DNA from: Rhodospirillaceae bacterium
GTDB lineage: Bacteria; Pseudomonadota; Alphaproteobacteria; Rhodospirillales; UBA2165
Direction: 5' to 3'
Assembly: GCA_018649725.1 (NCBI GenBank)
Contig: JABIHH010000060.1
Coordinates: 1-45,835, forward strand
Length of the DNA stretch: 45,835 nucleotides
Positions 42,694-45,835 of the stretch are shown here, in pieces. A program made the translations under genes and the position numbers. Within the stretch, counting starts at the first letter, position 1; every line of letters starts with the position of its first letter. A model generated the notes under the pieces. That model had not been told where the DNA came from. It saw nothing but the letters and a program-made list of their open reading frames with translations, and did no database searches.

Positions 42694-44268
42694 TTAAGTA
42701 TTTTTCATTTCCCGCGTGATCCCGCGGGCAATCCTGTCGGCATTTGCCATAATTGATAAAGTTGGATTTTTAGCCGGTATCCGCGGCAAAGCCGCCCCAT
42801 CGACAACGTATAATCCCTTGGTGTTAAAAATCAGTCCTTCCGAATTCGCGGCCGGTGCGGTGGTGGGTTTATCAGTCATCGGCAGGGTGCCACAATAGTG
42901 AATATCAGCGCCGGGTTTTGACATCACAGGCTTACCCAACGCATAGGCGCCCAATTGCCGGAAACTTTTGGCTAATTTTTGACCTAATTCTGCAACAGTC
43001 CCATCAGTGTGTTCTGCATAAGCACCGGTTATTTCGAGACCGCCATTTGAGCTGAGACTAAGGTGATGCTGACTGAAAGAGCTGTCCAAAAAGCAATTGG
43101 CAAAAAACATTGCCGGCATCATCAAACGTGCCACAGTGGTCGCACCTCGATAGGAAAACGGCATGTACTTTGTCAACTCAGAGACAGCGATTGATGAGGC
43201 CGAAAACAGCACGCCGTGAGAATAAGAGGCGGCATGCTCGACGGCGAAACCCAATTGCCCCAAAGCAAAACCCTGATCTTGGATTTCACTGCCAAGCTGG
43301 CACCAATTCAAAAAGGCAATGGCAAAGGCCGGGTTCGAGGAAAGCGGTATCGCTTTATCTTTGTGACCGAGAAAATCCAAGGCGAGCTTTGTCGAGCCGA
43401 TTGTCCCCGCCGCCAAAATCAACTTCTTGGCTTTGATGGAAGAACCATCGCCAAACGAAACCTGGTAACCTCCGCCCTCTTCAGAAAAACCTTGAACGAA
43501 GGCCTTGTCACGATAGGTGAAATTCTCAAATTTTTGCAGCGAAGCTAGATCATATGCCGCGCTGTAAATCGAGCCCACGGGGCAGGACCACAAACATCGA
43601 TTGGTATAGTGGCAGGCTTGGCGATTTTCTAAATTCTGGGTGAGAACAGCATTTCTCGCCCGACCGATTTTGAGCGAATTGGGTTTGGTAGAGCTCTGAT
43701 AGCGGGCGAACAGGCGTGCCATATTGGCATCCAACTCGACCGGCGCTTGTAAGGAAACATCACCGCCATAAAAACTGCCGAGATCGTCTTCGCTCGAGCC
43801 GCTGATACCAATGCGCTCACTGACCGCCTGATAAGAGGGCAATAAATCATCATGTGAAATCGGATAATCTTTGAGGTCTTCCGCATCATAAACATAAGCG
43901 CCGGCGCCCCAGGCGTTTGATAAGCCGCCTTGCGCCAGCGAACCAATCGCTTCGAAATTTTTTGTCTCGATGTCATAGGCGTCTTGAAAACCATCGAACA
44001 CATATTGATGGCTGGGCACTTTTAATTTGGGCGAGACATTGCCGCGCACTTTCAAGCTCGAAAAATCTTCACCGACAAATCTTCGCCATTGCTCCGTATC
44101 ATGCTCGCGAATAGATCGATAGGTTTCAGCGCTCTGCTCTTCTGCGTCATCACCGAGGCGGCCCTGATCCAGCATCAAAACCCGCAATCCCGCCTCAACC
44201 AAAGGGAAGGCCGCCGATACGCCGGACGGACCGCTGCCGATAATGAGGATATCGTAGTCGCCGTTCAC
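42694..44268 (-). CDS. GMC-family FAD-dependent oxidoreductase
   Basis: The 524-residue protein has the FAD site DILIIGSGPSGVSAAFPLVE (G11, G13, G16) and the C-terminal GMC pattern with HYCGTLPM, GLYVVDGAALPRIPAKNPTL and the closing helix. In the middle, RQACHYTNRCLWSCPVGSIY carries three cysteines, a feature of the sugar- or alcohol-oxidising branch. It has no signal peptide. It begins at GTG (44268), with GAGGAG 7 bases upstream, and overlaps the upstream SDR gene by four bases (GTGA), so they are coupled. Likely role: oxidation of a sugar, alcohol or aldehyde carried by the pathway; the substrate is unknown. Confidence 0.9.
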   Translation of the reverse strand: MNGDYDILIIGSGPSGVSAAFPLVEAGLRVLMLDQGRLGDDAEEQSAETYRSIREHDTEQWRRFVGEDFSSLKVRGNVSPKLKVPSHQYVFDGFQDAYDIETKNFEAIGSLAQGGLSNAWGAGAYVYDAEDLKDYPISHDDLLPSYQAVSERIGISGSSEDDLGSFYGGDVSLQAPVELDANMARLFARYQSSTKPNSLKIGRARNAVLTQNLENRQACHYTNRCLWSCPVGSIYSAAYDLASLQKFENFTYRDKAFVQGFSEEGGGYQVSFGDGSSIKAKKLILAAGTIGSTKLALDFLGHKDKAIPLSSNPAFAIAFLNWCQLGSEIQDQGFALGQLGFAVEHAASYSHGVLFSASSIAVSELTKYMPFSYRGATTVARLMMPAMFFANCFLDSSFSQHHLSLSSNGGLEITGAYAEHTDGTVAELGQKLAKSFRQLGAYALGKPVMSKPGADIHYCGTLPMTDKPTTAPAANSEGLIFNTKGLYVVDGAALPRIPAKNPTLSIMANADRIARGITREMKNT

Positions 44269-45533
44269 AGATCGCTCCTCGAAAACAAAGCGCGAAACGG
44301 AAAGGTCAGCACTTCGATCACACCGACATAGATTAAGGTTAAACCCACACTGATTAAGGAACGGCGGCGCAAATTCATAAATTGACCAACATGATCAGGT
44401 GAAGCTTCGGCGAGACGAGCGGCAATCTCCAACCTGTCGGCCAAGAGGCCCGGCTCATCACCATTCTTCTTAATCGGATCCATAAACCGTAACAGCCCCG
44501 GCAAGCGCTTTACCATAGCGGGCAACACCAGAGCCCGATAATCCCCGATAGCCAAGTGCGCCGCCGCATAGCGATCAACCAGCGCGGCGCTCGGACGCTT
44601 TCCGATGATATAGTTCAGCAAAACAGCGCCTTCGTCCTGAAGACGGCTCGGTGCTTCTCCCCCCTCCTCAAAAAGCGGTTGTTCTAACGCCACAAACCCC
44701 AAACCAAGCGCCGCCATATCGTCGGCGGTCTCCATGACGGAAATATTCTGTAGACCTTGTAGCCGATCGCTAGAGATATTTGGAAGGCCCGGCAGTATCC
44801 GACATAACCCGGCCAAAGCCAAAGCCAGCGAAAGCGGTATTTTCATAATGTGGGCACGGCGGGAATATTTCGCGGCGGCAAGGCGTTTCAGGAAGGCCTC
44901 AAACCGCAGGGGTACCGACGCTCCCAGGTCAAATGTCTGGCCTTTCGCCGAAGGTAGCAAACTCGCCGCCAAAATCGCCTCACACAAAGTATCGAGATAG
45001 ATTGGCTGAACCGGCTCATCGGCACCGATGATCGGGAGCACGGGAAACGTCTTCAATAAGCCGCACAGGCTGCCATAGGTACCACGCTCTTCGCCGCCAT
45101 AGACAAAGCCCGGTCTTAAAATTGTGCCATATTCAGAGCTGAAAAATTGTTCGACCGCCCATTTGTCACGGCCATATTTTGTCGGCGCATCTGCTTTGGC
45201 CGATTGGCTGGAAATATAAACAAAGTTTTTAATCCCGGCCGCTTTCGCCGCAGCGATTAATTTCTTACTGCCGACGATGTTTAGGTCTTGAGCTGATTCA
45301 TCATCCAGACCAGCCGCCGCCAAATGGATGACGGCATCAATATTGCTGAAGATCTCAGGATCCAGGTCCTGACCAAGCTCAAAAGGAATAAATTTTAGGC
45401 CATCCTGCACGCTGGGACGGCGTCCCAAAACAATAAGCTCAGCCCCTTGTTCACGCGCGATGTCACACAATCTGGATCCAATATAGCCAGTTGCCCCTGT
45501 CACGATAAGACGCTTTTGTGAAAGGTCGCCCAT
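44265..45533 (-). CDS. SDR (NAD-dependent epimerase/dehydratase-type) protein with a membrane-like C-terminal extension
   Basis: The N-terminal 300 residues are an extended SDR: GATGYIG (13-19), the D-A-V-I-H-L-A-A block, SSQ at 108-110 and the YGRDK catalytic pair (Y120, K124). Such enzymes act on nucleotide-sugars. The last 120 residues are unusual: an acidic linker, then a helical part (AALVDRYAAAHLAIGDYRAL), and a C-terminal hydrophobic segment (VGLTLIYVGVIEVLTFPFRA) that may anchor it to the membrane. It opens an operon with the GMC oxidoreductase (GTGA overlap) and the GT-C-like protein. An ATG with GGGA about 6 bases upstream starts it. Confidence 0.87.
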   Translation of the reverse strand: MGDLSQKRLIVTGATGYIGSRLCDIAREQGAELIVLGRRPSVQDGLKFIPFELGQDLDPEIFSNIDAVIHLAAAGLDDESAQDLNIVGSKKLIAAAKAAGIKNFVYISSQSAKADAPTKYGRDKWAVEQFFSSEYGTILRPGFVYGGEERGTYGSLCGLLKTFPVLPIIGADEPVQPIYLDTLCEAILAASLLPSAKGQTFDLGASVPLRFEAFLKRLAAAKYSRRAHIMKIPLSLALALAGLCRILPGLPNISSDRLQGLQNISVMETADDMAALGLGFVALEQPLFEEGGEAPSRLQDEGAVLLNYIIGKRPSAALVDRYAAAHLAIGDYRALVLPAMVKRLPGLLRFMDPIKKNGDEPGLLADRLEIAARLAEASPDHVGQFMNLRRRSLISVGLTLIYVGVIEVLTFPFRALFSRSDL

Positions 45534-45549
45534 TTATGTCCCACTACGT

Positions 45550-45592
45550 AAAAAACCGCGTTCCAGGCTTTTACCCGAAACGCGGCTTTTTT
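45550..45592 (-). terminator. Intrinsic terminator after groEL
   Basis: On the minus strand CCGCGTT pairs with AACGCGG around a loop of about 16-17 bases, and a run of six T follows. On the plus strand the same hairpin ends in six T as well. It ends the groEL transcript and keeps it out of the SDR operon. Confidence 0.8.
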
Positions 45593-45618
45593 ATAAGCTT
45601 AAAGTGTTAAGGACAGGC

Positions 45619-45835
45619 TTACATCATGCCGCCCATACCACCCATGCCGCCCATGCCGCCCATATCAGGCATTGCAGGAGCGCCGCCACCAGCGCCTTCG
45701 GATGGTTTATCGGCAACCATGGCTTCGGTCGTGATCAGCAGACCAGCGATCGAGCCCGCATCTTGCAAGGCAGCCCGAACCACTTTAGTCGGATCAACGA
45801 TACCGGCTTTGACCATGTCGACATATTTGTCTTCC
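45619..45835 (-). CDS. groL: Chaperonin GroEL, 3' end only
   Basis: Only the last 71 codons are in the window; the coding frame runs off the right edge. The segment [20 protein letters not shown] is the invariant C-terminal groove of GroEL, followed by [12 protein letters not shown] and the methionine/glycine-rich tail ([11 protein letters not shown], then MM) that lies inside the chaperonin cavity. GroEL and GroES fold nascent proteins. The gene continues to the right of the window. Confidence 0.97.
   Translation of the reverse strand, partial: EDKYVDMVKAGIVDPTKVVRAALQDAGSIAGLLITTEAMVADKPSEGAGGGAPAMPDMGGMGGMGGMGGMM

Noticed and set aside
1..45835. tRNA, rRNA, CRISPR, IS element, prophage or toxin-antitoxin genes
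   Set aside because: No transposase, integrase or repeat-spacer array seen, and no cloverleaf with a T-arm was recognised on reading.

Overview
The window looks like a stretch of an alphaproteobacterial chromosome, most likely a marine, Rhodospirillales-like heterotroph. Evidence: a class I lysyl-tRNA synthetase; the ribF-ileS-lspA run followed by a DUF3035 (BamF-like) lipoprotein and a paired M16 peptidase module; a MutL carrying its own endonuclease motif; TRAP transport; and a small CxxC/CxxC protein of alphaproteobacterial type. Taxonomy is inferred from gene content only. Base composition looks even throughout, and I see no insertion sequence, phage, tRNA, rRNA or CRISPR array.

Layout. 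1-8.7 kb is an accessory catabolic region: the end of a flavin-binding (PPOX) protein, a minus-strand FAH hydrolase followed by a complete TRAP transporter (binding protein, small and large permease), a 56-residue zinc-ribbon protein behind a structured leader, OsmC, a cytoplasmic arylsulfotransferase-like propeller, and a Rieske oxygenase divergent from an IclR regulator. 8.7-12.5 kb holds two overlapping ABC exporter half-transporters whose motifs predict a heterodimer with one degenerate ATP site. 12.6-18.6 kb holds two TPR-glycosyltransferase proteins, a DMT permease and an anchored M23 peptidase. 18.8-29.9 kb is housekeeping: ribF-ileS-lspA-DUF3035 lipoprotein-M16-M16, a nested G/C palindrome, then pgi-mutL. 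29.9-32.7 kb, minus strand, is a C26 amidotransferase-rluB-rsmD chain with overlapping reading frames, then a secreted protein of unknown function. 32.8-36.3 kb has tadA, a class IV aminotransferase, an SMP-30 lactonase, a second DMT permease and a 54-residue protein. 36.3-40.8 kb has divergent lysS and a DinG-like helicase. 40.8-45.8 kb has an SDR-GMC oxidoreductase-membrane protein operon and the 3' end of groEL.

How the genes fit together. The FAH/TRAP and Rieske/IclR modules together suggest uptake and oxidation of an aromatic or related carboxylated compound; the substrate cannot be read from sequence. LspA sits directly before a lipoprotein gene. The TPR-glycosyltransferase cluster and the SDR-GMC-membrane operon both point to glycan or protein surface modification. 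The genome is compact: several convergent pairs touch or overlap, and many same-strand genes overlap by 4-26 bases. No obviously new defence or mobile system is visible. The best novelty candidates are the SDR-GMC-membrane operon, the leader RNA and zinc-ribbon gene, and the asymmetric exporter.
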